64,000 nt of DNA from Salibaculum halophilum (GCF_002094885.1 NZ_MSIT01000006.1:150962-214961), one strand, 5' to 3'. Shown: positions 32,443-42,146, counted from the first letter of the stretch. Numbers and translations are program-made. Notes: generated from the sequence alone by a model not told the origin.

Positions 32443-34791
32443 ATGGCGCTCAGCCGCAGGACCGGGGCCCGGTTCCAGGCGTCGATCTGGCCCGGCTTCG
32501 TGGATGCGATGACGGGGCTTCTGCTGGTCCTGATGTTCGTGCTGACCATCTTCATGGTGATCCAGTTCGCCCTGCGCGAGACCATCTCGGGACAGGAAAA
32601 CCGCCTGTCGGAACTCTCCGAAGAGGTCGCCGCGCTGAGCGCGGCGCTGGCGACCGAACAGGATCGCTCGGCCGCGCTGGGCCAGCAGGTGGGCACTCTC
32701 TCGGATGACCTGGGCCGGGTCCGCGCCGAGCTGTCCGACGCACGCGGCCGGATCGCCGAACAGACCAACGTGATCGACCGGCTGACCGTGGAACGCGACG
32801 CCCGCGCCGAGGCCCTGGCCGAGGCCGAGTCACGGATCACCGGGTTCGAGGCGCGGGTTGCCGGGCTTCTGGCCGAGCGGCGCGAGGACGAGGCCCGCAT
32901 CGCGGAGCTGGAGGAAACGCGCGAGGACCTGGTCTCGCAGAACGAGGCGCTGACCACGGCCGTCGCGCAGGCCCGCGACGAGATCGACGCCCAGGCCGAA
33001 AGCGCCCGGCTGGCGGCCGCCCGTCGCGACGCGCTCGAGGCGCTGATCGCCAATCTGGAGAAGGCCAACAGCGCCGCCGACAACCGCATCGCCCGGCTGG
33101 AGTCCGAGACCGAAAGCGCCGAGGCGCGCATATCCGAACTTGAACAGGCCCGGCTGGCCGAGGCCGCCGCGGCCGAGGCCCTGCGCGAACGCCTCGAAAA
33201 CGCCGATGCGGAACTGACGGCCATGACGCTGGCGCTGGAGGAACAGCGCAAGGAGGCCGAGGAAACCCTGACCCTGCTGGCCGCCGCCCGCAACGCGCGA
33301 GATGAACTGGACCAGAACCTCGCCAATGCCTTGCTGGCCAAGCAGCAAGCCGAGGAGGCGCTGGCCGAGGCTCAGGGCAACACCGTGGCGCTGGACGAGC
33401 GCCTCGCCGCCGCGCTGTCGCAACTCGAACAGACCGCAGGCACGCTGTCACGGACACGGGAGAGCCTGTCGCAGACCCAGTCCGAGCTGTCCGACACGGA
33501 AGACGCGCTTTCCAGCTCGCAGGCGCAGCTGGCGCGGACCGAGAGCGACCTGGCACAGACGCAAGAGCAGCTTTCCGAGGCGCAAAGCCGTCTGGCCCAA
33601 TCGCAGGCCGCGCGCGAGGAGATCGCCGCCCGGCTGACGGCGGCGCTGGCCGCGCAGGACCAGACCGAGGCCGACCTCGAGGCCGCGCGCACCGCCCTGA
33701 ACGAGGCCCTGTCGCAGAAAGAGGCCGATCTCGCCCGGATCGAGGAACAGCTGGCCGCCGCCGTGCTGGCGCGCGACCAGGCCGAGACGGACCGGCGGGA
33801 CCTGCAGGATCGCCTGTCCGAGGCGTTGCTGGCCGCGCAGGAGGCCGAGGAGCAGGCCGCAAGCGCCCGCAGCCGGGCCGAAGCGGCGGAAGAGGCGGCA
33901 CAAACCGCCCGATCACGGGCCGAGACCGCCACCACCGAGCAGGCCAGCCTGGAAGAGCGCCTCGCCCAGGCCCTCGCCGCGCGGTCCGAAGCCGAAGCCG
34001 CGGCCGAAACGGCCACCACCGAGGCGCGGCGCCAGGCCGCGCTCCTGGCCCAGGCCAACCGCGAACTGGCCGAGGAAGAGGCGCTTTCGGCCGACAGCCA
34101 GCGCCGGGTCGCGGCCTTGAACGAACAGGTCGCCACCCTGCGCAGCGAATTGGGCCGGCTGCAGAACCTGCTCAATATCGCCGAGGACGCCGAGGCCGAC
34201 TCGCAGTTGCAGATCGAGTCGCTGACGCAAGACCTCAACAGCGCCGTCATCCGGGCCCTGGCCGCCGAACGCCGCGCCCGCGCCCTCGAAGAGGCCGAGG
34301 CTGAACGGCTGGCCGCCGAGGCCGAGAAGCTGGAGAAATTCCGCTCCGATTTCTTCGGCCAGGTGCGCCAGATCGTCGAGGGCCGCGAGGGCGTGCGCAT
34401 CGAGGGCGACCGCTTCGTGTTTTCCTCGGAGGTGCTGTTCGAGCCGGGCGAGGCGACCCTGTCCACGGCCGGCGAACGCGAGATCGCCGGGGTCGCCAGC
34501 CTGCTGCGTGACATCGCCGACGAAATCCCGCCCGAGATCGACTGGATCATCCGGGTGGACGGCCACACCGACAACGTGCCGTTGTCGGGCCAGGGCGAAT
34601 ATGCCGACAACTGGGAACTCAGCCAGGCGCGGGCGCTGTCGGTCGTGCGCTACATGACGGATTTCCTCGGCATCCCGCCAGACCGGCTGGCCGCCAACGG
34701 GTTCGGGCAGTATCAACCCATCGCCGAGGGCGACAGCCCCGAGGCCCGCGCGCAGAACCGCCGGATCGAGTTGAAGTTGACCGAACGCTAG
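32443..34791 (+). CDS. MotB-like protein with long coiled coil and OmpA domain
   Basis: A 782-residue protein. One N-terminal membrane helix (about residues 22-44) carries an Asp in PGFVDAMTGLLLVLMF, the place where MotB holds its proton-binding Asp. Residues about 48-630 are a nearly unbroken coiled coil rich in Ala, Glu, Arg and Leu. Residues 632-782 form an OmpA peptidoglycan-binding domain with DGHTDNVPLSGQGEYADNWELSQARA and NRRIELKL. Its partner is the MotA/ExbB-like protein directly upstream. Its job is not established; a cell-envelope motor or stabilising role is inferred. Confidence 0.82.
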   Translation: MALSRRTGARFQASIWPGFVDAMTGLLLVLMFVLTIFMVIQFALRETISGQENRLSELSEEVAALSAALATEQDRSAALGQQVGTLSDDLGRVRAELSDARGRIAEQTNVIDRLTVERDARAEALAEAESRITGFEARVAGLLAERREDEARIAELEETREDLVSQNEALTTAVAQARDEIDAQAESARLAAARRDALEALIANLEKANSAADNRIARLESETESAEARISELEQARLAEAAAAEALRERLENADAELTAMTLALEEQRKEAEETLTLLAAARNARDELDQNLANALLAKQQAEEALAEAQGNTVALDERLAAALSQLEQTAGTLSRTRESLSQTQSELSDTEDALSSSQAQLARTESDLAQTQEQLSEAQSRLAQSQAAREEIAARLTAALAAQDQTEADLEAARTALNEALSQKEADLARIEEQLAAAVLARDQAETDRRDLQDRLSEALLAAQEAEEQAASARSRAEAAEEAAQTARSRAETATTEQASLEERLAQALAARSEAEAAAETATTEARRQAALLAQANRELAEEEALSADSQRRVAALNEQVATLRSELGRLQNLLNIAEDAEADSQLQIESLTQDLNSAVIRALAAERRARALEEAEAERLAAEAEKLEKFRSDFFGQVRQIVEGREGVRIEGDRFVFSSEVLFEPGEATLSTAGEREIAGVASLLRDIADEIPPEIDWIIRVDGHTDNVPLSGQGEYADNWELSQARALSVVRYMTDFLGIPPDRLAANGFGQYQPIAEGDSPEARAQNRRIELKLTER

Positions 34792-35711
34792 CCCTTGCGC
34801 AGGGGCGCGCGGCCGAAGTCTGGCGCCTCGGTGTCCTGGCCCGCCTCGATGATGCCGCGGCGAATGGCGCGCGTGCGGGTGAAATAGTCGTGCAGCATCT
34901 CGCCGTCGCCCTGCCGGATCGCCCTTTGCAGCGCGAACAGCTCCTCGGTGAAGCGGCCCAGGATTTCCAGCGTCGCGTCCTTGTTCGTCAGAAAGACGTC
35001 GCGCCACATGGTCGGGTCGCTGGCGGCGATGCGGGTGAAGTCGCGAAAGCCGGCGGCGGAATACTTGATGACCTCGCTGTCGGTGACGCGGCGCAGGTCG
35101 TCGGCAACGCCCACCATGGTGTAGGCGATCAGGTGCGGGGTATGCGAGGTGACGGCCAGCACCAGGTCGTGGTGATCGGCGTCCATCTCGTCGGTGTTCG
35201 ACCCCAGCCCTTGCCAGAAGCGGTGCAGCCGCGCGGTGGCCTCGGGCGCGGCCCCGTCGGGGACGAGTATGCACCAGCGGTTGTCGAAGAGTTCGGCAAA
35301 GCCGGACCGCGGCCCGGATTGTTCCGTGCCCGCCAGCGGGTGGGCGGGGACGAAATGCACGTTATCGGGCAGGTGCGGCGCCGCCGCCTCGATCACCGCG
35401 CGCTTGACCGAGCCGACATCGCTGACCGTCGCGCCCGGTTGCAGCGCCGGGCCGATCTCGGCCATGACCGCGCCCATGGCCCCCACGGGTACACAGAGCA
35501 CCACGAGGTCGGCACCCTGCACCGCCTCGGCGGCGCTGTCGCAGACGCGATCGCACAGGCCGATCTCGCGCGCGATGGCGCGGGTCTCGGGCGAGCGGGC
35601 ATGGCCCGTGACCTCGCCGGCCAGCCCTGCCCGCCGGATGCCCCAGACCATCGACGAGGCAATCAGCCCCAGCCCGATCAGCGCCACGCGGTCGTATTCC
35701 TGCGCCATCAC
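34788..35711 (-). CDS. tyrA: Prephenate/arogenate dehydrogenase
   Basis: A 307-residue enzyme of tyrosine synthesis that oxidises prephenate or arogenate with NAD(P). The Rossmann loop VALIGLGLIASS (residues 9-20), DVGSVKRAV, HPLAGTEQSGPRSGF (about 121-135) and the VTSHTPHLIAY segment are conserved TyrA signatures. Its start overlaps the hisC stop by four bases (ATGA), so it is coupled to hisC. Its 3' end overlaps the OmpA gene on the other strand by four bases. Confidence 0.93.
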   Translation of the reverse strand: MMAQEYDRVALIGLGLIASSMVWGIRRAGLAGEVTGHARSPETRAIAREIGLCDRVCDSAAEAVQGADLVVLCVPVGAMGAVMAEIGPALQPGATVSDVGSVKRAVIEAAAPHLPDNVHFVPAHPLAGTEQSGPRSGFAELFDNRWCILVPDGAAPEATARLHRFWQGLGSNTDEMDADHHDLVLAVTSHTPHLIAYTMVGVADDLRRVTDSEVIKYSAAGFRDFTRIAASDPTMWRDVFLTNKDATLEILGRFTEELFALQRAIRQGDGEMLHDYFTRTRAIRRGIIEAGQDTEAPDFGRAPLRKG

Positions 35712-36790
35712 GCGGCCTCGCGCCAGTCCTGCAGCGCCGCGATCAGGCGGCCGGTCTGCGCCGCGTCGCCCACGGTCATCCGCAGGCCCTCGGGAAAACC
35801 GTAACCGGGAACGCGGCGCACGATGATCCCCGCATCCAGCAGCGCCTGATGCGCCGCGCCCGCCTCGTCCGCGTCGGCGAAGCGGGCCAGCACGAAGTTG
35901 GTATGGCTGTCATCGCAGGCGATGCCCATCCCGCGCAGTGCCTCGGTCAGCCGTGCCCGCTGGTCGGCGTTCAAGCCGACGCAGCGGGCGGCCCAGTCGG
36001 GATCGCGCAGCGCCGCCTCGGCCGCGGCCAGTTGCACGCCCGACAGGTTGAAGGGCTGGCGGATGCGCATCAGCACCTCGATCAGCGCCTTGGGCCCATA
36101 ACCGAAGCCGATGCGCAGCCCGCCCAGCCCGTAGAGCTTGGAAAAGGTGCGCGTCATCAGGACATTGTCGCGGGTCCGCGCCAAGTCCACGCCGCCATCG
36201 TGCCCCGCGGCATACTCGATATAGGCACAGTCCAGCACGAGGATGACGTCGCCCGGCAGCCCGTCGGCCAGCCGGGTCAACTCGGCCTGCCGCAGGATCG
36301 TGCCCGTGGGATTGCCCGGATTGGTCAGCATGACAACCCGGGTCCTCTCCGTGACTGCGGCGAGGATCGCGTCAATGTCGACCACGCGGTCGCGTTCGGC
36401 CACCCTCACCGGCGTGGCCCCGGCCATGTGCGCCACGATCGGATACATGGCAAAGCCGTGCGCGGTATGGATGACCTCGTCCCCCGGCCCGGTGAAGGCC
36501 TGGCAGACGAATTGCAGCACCTCGTCGGACCCAACGCCGCAGATCACCCGGTCGGCCTCCAGCCCGTGCACCTGAGATATCGCCCCGCGCAGGTCGGCGT
36601 GATCCGTCGACGGGTAGAGATGCGCCGTCCGCGCGGCCTGCGCGATGGCCTCGACAGCGGCCGGCGGCGGGCCCAGCGGGTTCTCGTTCGACGACAGCTT
36701 GAGCGCATCCGTCCGCCCGGCGATGGCCGATTGGCCGCCAACGTAGGGCGCGATTTCCATGATGCCGGGCTGCGGTTCGATCTTGGTCAT
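35708..36790 (-). CDS. hisC: Histidinol-phosphate aminotransferase
   Basis: A 360-residue fold-type I PLP enzyme. The motifs KLSSNENPLGPPP (about residues 31-43), NPGNPTG, the PLP lysine in RTFSKLYGLGGLRIGFG (about residue 218) and the C-terminal RRVPGYGFPEGLRMTVG are complete. In this position, coupled to tyrA, it probably also serves phenylalanine/tyrosine synthesis. The ATG at 36790 follows AAGGAGG; the longer frame upstream is not family-like. Confidence 0.93.
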   Translation of the reverse strand: MTKIEPQPGIMEIAPYVGGQSAIAGRTDALKLSSNENPLGPPPAAVEAIAQAARTAHLYPSTDHADLRGAISQVHGLEADRVICGVGSDEVLQFVCQAFTGPGDEVIHTAHGFAMYPIVAHMAGATPVRVAERDRVVDIDAILAAVTERTRVVMLTNPGNPTGTILRQAELTRLADGLPGDVILVLDCAYIEYAAGHDGGVDLARTRDNVLMTRTFSKLYGLGGLRIGFGYGPKALIEVLMRIRQPFNLSGVQLAAAEAALRDPDWAARCVGLNADQRARLTEALRGMGIACDDSHTNFVLARFADADEAGAAHQALLDAGIIVRRVPGYGFPEGLRMTVGDAAQTGRLIAALQDWREAA

Positions 36791-36852
36791 CCGGACCTCC
36801 TTGCAGCACGTTCTAGCGCCGGTGCGCTGTGGCGACCACCCGCAAATGCGAA

Positions 36853-36880
36853 GGGCCGCGGCGGTTCCCCGTCGCGGCCC
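36853..36880 (-). terminator. rpsD terminator hairpin
   Basis: Eight-base stem GGGCCGCG/CGCGGCCC with a mostly paired inner part, followed on the minus strand by CTTCGCATTTG. It lies 21 bases after the rpsD stop. The T-run is weak. Confidence 0.45.
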
Positions 36881-36900
36881 CGGCATGGAAACCGACAGGA

Positions 36901-37521
36901 TCAGTTCTGCGCGTAGTATTCGATGACGAGGTTCGGTTCCATCATGACCGGATAGGGCACGTCCGACAGGCCGGGGGTGCGCGTGAAGGTCGCGGTCAGC
37001 TTGGAATGATCGGCCTCAATGTAGTCGGGCACGTCGCGTTCGGGCAGTTGCGTGGCCTCGAGCACGACGGCCAGCTGCTTGGACTTGTCGCGCACCTCGA
37101 CAACGTCGCCTTCCTTGACGCGGTAGGACGGGATATTGACCTTCTTGCCATTCACGCGGACGTGGCCGTGGTTCACGAACTGGCGCGCCGCGAAAATGGT
37201 GGCGACGAACTTGGCGCGGTAGACCACCGCGTCCAGCCGGCGTTCCAGCAGGCCGATCAGGATTTCACCCGTGTCGCCGCGCAGGCGCTCGGCCTCGGCG
37301 AAGATACGGCGGAACTGCTTTTCGGTCAGGTCCCCGTAATAGCCCTTGAGCTTCTGCTTGGCGCGCAGCTGCAGGCCAAAGTCGGAGACCTTGCCCTTGC
37401 GGCGCTGGCCGTGCTGGCCGGGGCCGTATTCGCGGCGGTTGACGGGGGATTTGGGCCGACCCCAGATGTTTTCGCCCATCCGGCGGTCGATTTTGTACTT
37501 GGCAGACGTGCGTTTGGTCAC
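36901..37521 (-). CDS. rpsD: 30S ribosomal protein S4
   Basis: A 206-residue primary 16S rRNA-binding protein. [36 protein letters not shown] and the S4 RNA-binding domain [46 protein letters not shown] are diagnostic. GTG at 37521 is the start: AGGAGA lies seven bases upstream and the family begins here. It is a lone gene, not in an S13-S11-S4 cluster, as in other alphaproteobacteria. Confidence 0.98.
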   Translation of the reverse strand: MTKRTSAKYKIDRRMGENIWGRPKSPVNRREYGPGQHGQRRKGKVSDFGLQLRAKQKLKGYYGDLTEKQFRRIFAEAERLRGDTGEILIGLLERRLDAVVYRAKFVATIFAARQFVNHGHVRVNGKKVNIPSYRVKEGDVVEVRDKSKQLAVVLEATQLPERDVPDYIEADHSKLTATFTRTPGLSDVPYPVMMEPNLVIEYYAQN

Positions 37522-37627
37522 GGCTGATCTCCTTCGGTCAATTTTCGAAGGGCGTTGTCCTCCTCCCCGGATCTGGCCGGGGCGACAGGTTTCCCCTTGC
37601 GGGGTCCACCAACACCAATGAGCGCGT

Positions 37628-37656
37628 CGGATACGCGGGCCGGGCAGGGCTGTCAA
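37628..37656 (-). promoter_or_regulatory. rpsD promoter
   Basis: On the minus strand a perfect TTGACA, 17 bases, then TATCCG as -10. The leader to the GTG start would be about 100 bases. Confidence 0.65.
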
Positions 37657-37672
37657 TAGCCATGCGGGGGGC

Positions 37673-38737
37673 TCAGGCCACCAGGTCGTGGCGCAGGATC
37701 GCCGCCTCGGTCGCCGAGACCACGCGCCGTGCGTAGGGGCCATAGGCGGTCACGTCCCGCGAAAGCTCCGGCACCTGCGCCAGCAGGCGCGAGCGGTCGT
37801 CATCGCCCAGGGTTTCCAGCCCGGCGGAGGCGGGGTGGAAGCTCTCTGTCTCGACCCCGTTGGCGAATACGATCTCGTGACCGGGCAACAGCATGTGATG
37901 ATAGGTCAACTCGCGCTGGTTGCGGTCCACGATGATCGAGCGGTCATTGACCAGGTCGCGGGCGGCGACCAGCACCTCGTCGGTGTTGAACAGGCTGCGC
38001 GCCGGGGCGCCGCGGACCGTGACCCGGTGATCCGGCGACACCAGAAGTCCGGGGTCGGGCACCTCGGCGCCCAGCGCTCCGCGCTGCAACCGGACCGGCG
38101 CCAGGTCGGGCATGACATAGAGCCGCGCGCCGGTGATCCGGCGCTGCCCGGTCCAGAGCACCTCCTGACAGCCGTTGTCCTTGGTCTGAACCTTGCAACC
38201 GGCCTCGATGCGCTCGACCGGGCGCGGTCCGTGCTCGGTCTCGATCAGGGTGCCGGGGGTGAAGCAGATTACACCGCCGGGCGCGGCCGACTGGTCGCGC
38301 GCCGGGCGTTCGAGGGTGTGATTGACTACCCAGAGATCAGTATGCCGCGGGGGCGGGTCGCCGATGAACATGCACAGCCGCGCCTGCGTCGCCTCGCCAT
38401 CGATCAGCGTTACGGTCCATGTCGTGTGGCCGTCGGTAACGGTGAACCCCTGCTCGACGCCGCGCGCCGCGACCTCGACCTCGTCCAGCCGCCGCGTGTC
38501 GGCCTCGACCGCTTTCAACAACCGGCGCACGCTCATTGCCGCGCGCCGCCTCAGGTCAACCTCGCCTTTGGCCGCGCCGAGCGGAAGGACATCCGCCGGC
38601 CCGTCGACCCGCACCGCTTCGCCCGCCCAGGACCAGGTCGTGCCGACACCCAGCTGTTCCAGCGGGGCGGACCAGAACCCATCCAGTTCCGTCTGCGACC
38701 AGGAAATGACGAACGTGCCTTTCAAGCCCGTTTTCAT
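37673..38737 (-). CDS. Hint-domain protein
   Basis: A 354-residue protein. Residues about 1-150 hold a polymer of beta-rich sequence of no known family. From about residue 153 a Hint (hedgehog/intein) domain begins with [22 protein letters not shown] (Cys as splice-junction-like nucleophile), followed by VSPDHRV (block B-like His) and [21 protein letters not shown]. Such proteins are frequent in Rhodobacterales. Known Hint domains cut themselves at the Cys, but the substrate and role here are not known. There is no evident signal peptide. Confidence 0.82.
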   Translation of the reverse strand: MKTGLKGTFVISWSQTELDGFWSAPLEQLGVGTTWSWAGEAVRVDGPADVLPLGAAKGEVDLRRRAAMSVRRLLKAVEADTRRLDEVEVAARGVEQGFTVTDGHTTWTVTLIDGEATQARLCMFIGDPPPRHTDLWVVNHTLERPARDQSAAPGGVICFTPGTLIETEHGPRPVERIEAGCKVQTKDNGCQEVLWTGQRRITGARLYVMPDLAPVRLQRGALGAEVPDPGLLVSPDHRVTVRGAPARSLFNTDEVLVAARDLVNDRSIIVDRNQRELTYHHMLLPGHEIVFANGVETESFHPASAGLETLGDDDRSRLLAQVPELSRDVTAYGPYARRVVSATEAAILRHDLVA

Positions 38738-38875
38738 GCCTGTCTCATGCCTCTGTATGTCCCGCCTCTGCGTGCGGGTTCTGCTCAAATCGTTAACAGA
38801 GGTGATTCGGGGCGATCAAGTCACTTCAAGGGTGGCGTGCAACTAATTCCGAAAGCGTTGAAAAATCGTCGCGCC

Positions 38876-39802
38876 CTAGAAGTTGAGATTGAGCTTGATG
38901 GAGCCGACGACCTGCCCCTCGGGCTGACCGACGTATTCCTCGGACAGGTAGGTGGCGCCGTAGAAAAAGGTGACGTCGCGCGCGCCCTGCCAGTGCGTGC
39001 CCAGCCGCGCGCGCCAGCGGGTGTCGCGCGCGTGGGTGCCGAAGCTGTCGGGAAAGAAGGCGCTATCGCCCAGCAGAGCGTAGTCCGCCCCGGCCACCCA
39101 TTCCCAGCCGAACCCGTCCTGCGCGATGGCGCGGTAGCGCTGGCCCGTGGTCGGATCTCGCAGGTCCAGCGCAGCGTCGCCCAGCGTGCCAAGCCGAAAA
39201 TCCACGCCGACGCGCAACAGGTCCGCGATGCCGTATTGCGTCTCGACGAAGGGCCGCGCAGCCAGCCCCGGCGTCAATTTGACCGGGTATCCCAGTTCCG
39301 CCGTGGCCGTCGGATACAGGGCGTCGGCCACCTGATTTTCCACCACGAAGTCCGAGGGCCGCGGTTCGTTGACGACGTCATGAAACCAGTCCTGGGCCTC
39401 GGCCCAGCCCGTCTGGGGGCCGGTTGCGACAAGGTCCAGCCCCGCGCTGAGTTCCGTGCGCCCCATAGCCCAGTGCGTGTGCAGCCCGACGCCGAGCGTG
39501 CCGGCAAAGGCGCGGTCCTTGCGCTCCGGCCCCGTCAGGGCGCGCGGCGCGACGATCTCGCCCCGCACGCGATACTCAAGAATCTCTCCGGGCCGCGCGG
39601 GCAGGCCCCCGTCCCAATCCGGCCCCCGAACGAGCGAGACACCGTAGGACGAGCTGCGCCAGCGATCCTTGCCATCGCCGAGGAAATCGTTGTTGAGTAT
39701 TCGGCCCCAGCCGAGCGTTTCGCGCGCCTGCGCGGTCGCGGTTGCGGGCAGTCCCGAGGCAAGCCCGAGCGCGAGGCACAGAAACAGGCGGCGTGGCGTC
39801 AT
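38876..39802 (-). CDS. LpxR-like lipid A deacylase family outer-membrane protein
   Basis: A 308-residue protein with a signal peptide (about residues 1-25, ATAQA) and a beta-barrel pattern ending in a terminal Phe (KLNLNF). NNDFLGDGKDRWRSSSYGVSL, GVGLHTHW and TGPQTGWAEAQDWFHDVVN match the positions of the Asn/Asp, Ser and His residues of the LpxR (DUF2219) family, which removes the 3'-acyloxyacyl chain of lipid A. The GQHTQ-like His region is present in altered form (GLHTHW), so activity needs testing. Confidence 0.8.
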   Translation of the reverse strand: MTPRRLFLCLALGLASGLPATATAQARETLGWGRILNNDFLGDGKDRWRSSSYGVSLVRGPDWDGGLPARPGEILEYRVRGEIVAPRALTGPERKDRAFAGTLGVGLHTHWAMGRTELSAGLDLVATGPQTGWAEAQDWFHDVVNEPRPSDFVVENQVADALYPTATAELGYPVKLTPGLAARPFVETQYGIADLLRVGVDFRLGTLGDAALDLRDPTTGQRYRAIAQDGFGWEWVAGADYALLGDSAFFPDSFGTHARDTRWRARLGTHWQGARDVTFFYGATYLSEEYVGQPEGQVVGSIKLNLNF

Positions 39803-40173
39803 TGTCGGTACGACTCCCAGAACTCTGCGCCCCCACGGCGGGACGTGCCTAGACCAAAACCCGCCCGGAAGGCGAGCGGTTTCCGCTCGACGCCCGCACC
39901 CTGTGACCCGGATGCAATGGCCCGGCGCCCTCCGGCGCCACGCTCGACAGGGCACCGGACAACAACCGCACCCTTGCACATTGCCGATCTTGCGCAAGAC
40001 CTATCAGGGGTCGAACTCGGGGGATGTTTGCCGGAATCCTGCAACGATGCGGCTGACGCCGGCAGGTTGGCCGGACGCGGGGCCGGAGGGCGACAGCAAC
40101 GGAAATATGATACGGTTCGGATCAATCCCCGGCCCGAATGCGAAGATCACAGGCCCGGCCCGCCCTCGGCGCG
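39803..40173. other. Gene-free stretch, 371 bases
   Basis: Between the LpxR-like start and the stop of the next minus-strand gene. It holds an inverted repeat GGCGCC-CTCC-GGCGCC near 39932-39945 and a purine-rich stretch near 40100, but no convincing gene. The LpxR-like promoter should lie at its left end; none stands out. Confidence 0.5.
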
Positions 40174-41190
40174 TCAGGTGCAGATGCCTTGGATGCTGAT
40201 CCAGTCTCCGTCGGTCAACAGCAACGGCCCGGTCCGGCCCGCCATGGGATCGGCCTCGATCAGGGGCAAGGTGCTTTCGCCGGTGATGTCGCGGGCATAG
40301 GCAAAGGGCGTGCTGGGCACCTGCGCGGCATCGAAGAGCGCGATGAGCCGATCGGTCGGCAGCGGATCGGGTGGGTCCGTCAGCAGGGCCTCGGCATGGG
40401 CGCGCAGCCCGTCGGACGGCAGATCGCCGGTGGTCAGCAACTGCACGGTCGCCCAAAGGCCGGCGTGCTCCAGCACGCCGACCAGCGGGTCCTCGGCCTG
40501 TCCACGGCCGAGCGCGGCCAGGATGTGGCCGGCCACCACGGCAGGGTCCTCGGTATCCTCGACAAGGTCGCTGGCCATGACGATCAGGCCGCCGGGCAGG
40601 TAGAGCGCGCGGTCCGGCCCGTCGGGCACGATGACGATCCGCCCGCCCGCATCGGGGCCCAGCACCCGCGTGTGCAACCGCGCCAGCGCGGCCGTCCCCA
40701 GCGGCGTGCGGCACCCCGGCCCGGTCAACCGCTGGATATGGCCAAGCAGCCCCTCCCCGATCTCGGCCCGCTTGACCGGCGGCACCACCGATTGCGCCTG
40801 CCGCACCAACGCCCCGGGCAGCCAGAAAACCGCCAGCGCGACCAGCGCCAGCGCCACGACCGCGAGCCCGAGGTTGCGCAGCCGCCCGGGGCGGGGCCGG
40901 GCCCGCAGGATCGTCTTGCGCACCTTCTCGATGGCGTCGATCATGACTGCGTCGGCAACCTCGAGCGTCTCGCTGGCCTCGGGGTCGGGCGTGAACAGCG
41001 CCGGGCGCTCGCCTGGGTTGATCCGCGCGATGGCCGGCAGCGACCAGTGCGCCAGCGCCCGCCCGGCGCTGTCGGTGATCACCAGGGTCGCGTCGCCGAA
41101 GGTCAGGATCACCTCGCGCCGCTGATCCTGCGGATCGGCGCGCCAGAGACCCTCGCTCTCCAGCCGTGCGAATTCCTTGAGTGCGGTCAT
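40174..41190 (-). CDS. M48-peptidase-like membrane protein lacking the zinc motif
   Basis: A 338-residue protein with one membrane helix at about residues 105-125. The N-terminal part is a small cytoplasmic beta-domain. After the helix, RIVIVPDGPDRALYLPGGLIVMASDLVEDTEDPAVVAGHILAALGRG follows the layout of M48 metallopeptidases (product-strand, then LPGG, then the helix that carries HExxH). Here the helix reads GHILAALG, so the zinc ligands are gone. I infer a peptidase-derived protein without catalysis. Start MTALKEFARL at 41190 has the first family-like residue. Confidence 0.65.
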   Translation of the reverse strand: MTALKEFARLESEGLWRADPQDQRREVILTFGDATLVITDSAGRALAHWSLPAIARINPGERPALFTPDPEASETLEVADAVMIDAIEKVRKTILRARPRPGRLRNLGLAVVALALVALAVFWLPGALVRQAQSVVPPVKRAEIGEGLLGHIQRLTGPGCRTPLGTAALARLHTRVLGPDAGGRIVIVPDGPDRALYLPGGLIVMASDLVEDTEDPAVVAGHILAALGRGQAEDPLVGVLEHAGLWATVQLLTTGDLPSDGLRAHAEALLTDPPDPLPTDRLIALFDAAQVPSTPFAYARDITGESTLPLIEADPMAGRTGPLLLTDGDWISIQGICT

Positions 41191-41387
41191 CTGCGGGGCC
41201 TGCCCTGCCACCTTGTCGGGTGTCAGGATAGGACAGATCGACGGCCGACGCCACTTGAACCGCCCGCGCCGCGCGACCGGCCGGGCCGGCCGGGGGGAAC
41301 GGCGCAGCAAGGGCGCGTCACGCGGGGGCCACCCCGGCCCGGCGAAACCCCGTTCCCAGCCGCCGCCAAACGCCCTAGACTGCATCC

Positions 41388-42080
41388 ATGATCTTGTCGC
41401 GCGGGCGCCGCTACATCTTCGTGCATATCCCCAAGACCGGCGGCACCTCCATGGCGCTGGCGCTGGAGGACCGCGCCATGGCCGATGACGTGCTGATCGG
41501 CGACACCCCGAAGGCGCAGCGGCGGCGCAAGCGGCTCAAGGGCGTGGCGAGCGCCGGGCGGCTGTGGAAACACGCGACCCTTGCAGACGCCGAAGGGCTG
41601 GTCACACGCGCCGAGATGGCCGAGCTCTTCACCTTCACCCTCGTCCGCAACCCCTGGGACCGGATGGTCAGCTATTACCACTGGCTGCAGGATCAGGACT
41701 TCGACCACCCGCAGGTCACGCTGGCCCGGACCCTGCCCTTTTCGCTGTTCCTGCACCACGAGTCGACCGAACGCGCGATCCGCGCCAGCCCCTATCGCCA
41801 CTACATGACGGATGGCGCGGGCCAGGAACACTGCGACCTCTACATCCGGCTGGAACACCGGGCCGAGGATGCCGCCGCGCTGCGCGCGCACCTCGGCTTC
41901 GACCTCGTGCTGCCGCACAGCAACGCCTCGGGCCGGGCGGCGGACTGGCGTCCCTATTACACCGACGACGACGCCGCCTACCTCGCCGACCTCTGCGCCG
42001 AGGATATCGCGCGCTTCGGCTACGGCTTCGACGACGGCAGGCCCGCGGCGGGCGCGCGGGGCCGGGTTTCCTCTCGCTGA
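41388..42080 (+). CDS. Sulfotransferase-family protein
   Basis: A 230-residue protein. The N-terminal YIFVHIPKTGGTSM (residues 9-22) is the 5'-phosphosulfate (PAPS) loop of the sulfotransferase family 2 domain, and TFTLVRNPWDRMVSYYHW (about 82-99) holds the 3'-phosphate-binding Arg and Ser-like positions. Such enzymes move sulfate from PAPS to a carbohydrate or other acceptor, unknown here. It is the last gene of the ordinary chromosome stretch before the restriction-modification island. Confidence 0.85.
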   Translation: MILSRGRRYIFVHIPKTGGTSMALALEDRAMADDVLIGDTPKAQRRRKRLKGVASAGRLWKHATLADAEGLVTRAEMAELFTFTLVRNPWDRMVSYYHWLQDQDFDHPQVTLARTLPFSLFLHHESTERAIRASPYRHYMTDGAGQEHCDLYIRLEHRAEDAAALRAHLGFDLVLPHSNASGRAADWRPYYTDDDAAYLADLCAEDIARFGYGFDDGRPAAGARGRVSSR

Positions 42081-42146
42081 GGGATCGCCTAACGTGATCC
42101 ACCATGGCCGGGCCGCGAAGATCCGGGGGCGAGACGAGGGACGGGC

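Noticed and set aside
32640..34350. Short repeats resembling a tandem or CRISPR-like array
   Set aside because: The repeats come from heptad-type coiled-coil coding; units are uneven and in frame with one long gene.
32837..34610. Minus-strand serine- and alanine-rich ORFs opposite the OmpA gene
   Set aside because: They are shadows caused by the repetitive Ala/Glu/Arg codons of the coiled coil.
37688..40300. 870-codon plus-strand ORF across the Hint and LpxR-like genes
   Set aside because: It runs antisense to two recognised genes and across intergenic DNA with no domain pattern.
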